In this document: positions 63,201-64,000 of the stretch, piece after piece
Layout: each line of letters starts with the position of its first letter
Numbering within the stretch: the stretch's first letter is position 1
Origin: Isochrysis galbana
Lineage: Eukaryota; Haptophyta; Isochrysidales; Isochrysidaceae
Length of the DNA stretch: 64,000 bases
Assembly: GCA_018136815.1 (NCBI GenBank)
Contig: CM030931.1
Location: 7,212,399-7,276,398 of the forward strand
Direction: 5' to 3'
Position numbers and translations under genes: made by a program
The notes under the pieces: model-generated
Told to the model about the DNA's origin: nothing
The model's input: the letters and a program-made list of their open reading frames with translations, nothing else
Databases searched by the model: none

Positions 63201-63437
63201 AACATTGCATTCCGCGGCGAGATCGAGGGCCTCTATTTGCGCGCCAGTGCACGCCGCCCAGCCGTGGAGATCAGAGGCGCCAAAGCTTGGAAGCCACCAA
63301 TTAAAACGATTCAAATCATCTTGCCTGTTGGGGAAACAAGGCCTGTGCGCTCGACTGACATTGATCCAGGGTTTGGCTTCGAGCTACTTGTTGGTGGTCT
63401 TCCAGCAGAGCCAACACCCAAGGCACGGAGAGAGTAG
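60264..63437 (+). CDS. GH31 alpha-glucosidase, four exons
   Basis: Exons 60264-61226, 61315-61670, 61818-62246 and 62423-63437 (GT-AG introns of 88, 147 and 176 bp, phases consistent) give 920 aa; a start at 60345 would give 893 aa. The enzyme hydrolyses alpha-glucosidic bonds. It has an N-terminal beta-sandwich (SRRRGDAFYGCGERSGPLDL, SDPLYKHWPFYI), then the TIM barrel: RTLLPPRWSLGYSGSTMAFT, IPCSSFQLSSGYSSDPSKGG, FEWNRSKVPDP, TWNDNNEY with the nucleophile Asp (about 520), TWSGDNYTEW with the acid/base Asp (about 591), FNFGHDVGGFAG, IHSWNSDGS, then C-terminal beta domains. Motifs resemble bacterial-type GH31 (WNDNNE) rather than lysosomal enzymes. No clear signal peptide is seen in either start version. 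It may act on storage glucans or glycosides; linkage specificity cannot be read. Confidence 0.92.
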
Positions 63438-63489
63438 TCCCCTCAATTGCCTGTTTTTTTTACGGGCGTGCATCTCGAATCCTAGACGT

Positions 63490-63589
63490 NNNNNNNNNNN
63501 NNNNNNNNNNNNNNNNNNNNNNNNNNNNNNNNNNNNNNNNNNNNNNNNNNNNNNNNNNNNNNNNNNNNNNNNNNNNNNNNNNNNNNNNN
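63490..63589. other. assembly gap (100 N)
   Basis: Exactly 100 N characters, a conventional placeholder, so true distance and orientation of 63590-64000 relative to the rest are not certain. Confidence 0.99.
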
Positions 63590-64000
63590 CCACCATATGA
63601 AGAGTTTGTTCCACCCCCGTCGTCGACGTACTCGTACCCCAAGCGTAACTTCGTTCCACCTCCGACCGCCACCGTCGGCGCCGCCCAAATCATGGACCAA
63701 CAAGTCCAGATCGAGGCTCTCCGCGGCGCTGTCGACCGCCTTCGAGTCCTCTACCCTCCAAGCCGCCCAAGCGCCACGAAGAATTTCAGCGAGAGGTGGG
63801 GGTCTACCTTCAAAGCGCGATACTCAACATTCTACAGGCCACGCGGCACTACGACTTCGTCTCGAGTCGAAACTTCGCCACCCCGCTTGTGGAAGAAGGA
63901 GACACCTCCATTGGTGCTCCCCCTGCCTCGGTCAAGCTCCCTTCTCAATCTTTGCCCGCCGCGCCGTTCTCCGTTCCGCCGAATTCGATTTCCGATCCCG
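63590..64000 (+). pseudogene. gag-like protein fragment, related to 17570-18574, frameshifted
   Basis: The plus-strand frame opens at the gap with PPYEEFVPPPSSTYSYPKRN, then MDQQVQIEALRGAVDRL, aligning with PPYEEYAPPP...AVDQQMD of the minus-strand copy at 17570-18574. Near 63770 the sensible reading moves by one base to PKRHEEFQREVGVYLQSAIL, NILQATRHYDFVSSRNFATP and PPASVKLPSQSLPAAPFSVP, open to the window end. The shift may be a mutation or an assembly slip. The second part could be the start of a capsid-like helical domain. Confidence 0.5.

Overview
The window looks like nuclear DNA of a unicellular alga with a red-lineage secondary plastid; a haptophyte is my best guess, but this is inference. 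Genes are sparse and monoexonic or split by short GT-AG introns (about 75-280 bp). Several proteins begin with a signal peptide followed by a transit-like stretch, as expected for plastids reached through the secretory route. Base composition is GC-rich with many homopolymers and microsatellites. More than half of the window is repeats, and there is one 100-base assembly gap near the right end (63490-63589).

Recognisable genes, left to right: aldo-keto reductase (-, 170-1385); small cysteine-rich membrane protein (+, 2426-2809); five-exon inositol/sugar transporter (-, 4817-7402); plastid-type uroporphyrinogen-III methyltransferase (-, 14460-15566); fumarylacetoacetase-family protein (+, 21824-23844); plastid-targeted WHEP-like protein (-, 25351-26331); small membrane protein (+, 29661-30383); LINE 3' remnant (+, 33621-34856); two-exon protein of unknown function (-, 35999-37340) divergent from a signal-peptide protein (+, 37874-38674); secreted transglutaminase-like protein (-, 40485-41558); UBA/PUB protein (-, 42689-44302); IS5-type transposase (-, 45906-46649); RNA polymerase I A34-like protein (+, 49145-49783); six-exon plastid DEVD-box helicase (+, 51860-54723); SFT2 vesicle-transport protein (+, 57861-59199); four-exon GH31 alpha-glucosidase (+, 60264-63437).

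The repeat fraction is rich: a 3.75-kb tandem array of ~780-bp units, each with a tRNA-like Pol III promoter (9590-13340); a gag-like proline-rich family with a 16-bp minisatellite leader (16814-19580, and again at 63590-64000); a ~780-bp GC-rich dispersed element with two inverted full copies (20000-20790 and 27470-28260) and a relative that has landed in an F-box/LRR-like gene with a 16-bp target duplication; a 208-bp satellite (28548-29335); at least two MITE-like families; and a three-locus mosaic repeat.

The genes do not form an operon or cluster; they are independent housekeeping and plastid functions in a transposon-rich region. The most interesting parts are the possibly virus-derived stretch around 1.96-3.95 kb, the Pol III-promoter tandem array, the gag-like family, and the transposon-split F-box/LRR gene. 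Exon boundaries were deduced by hand from reading frame, family motifs and GT/AG sites.
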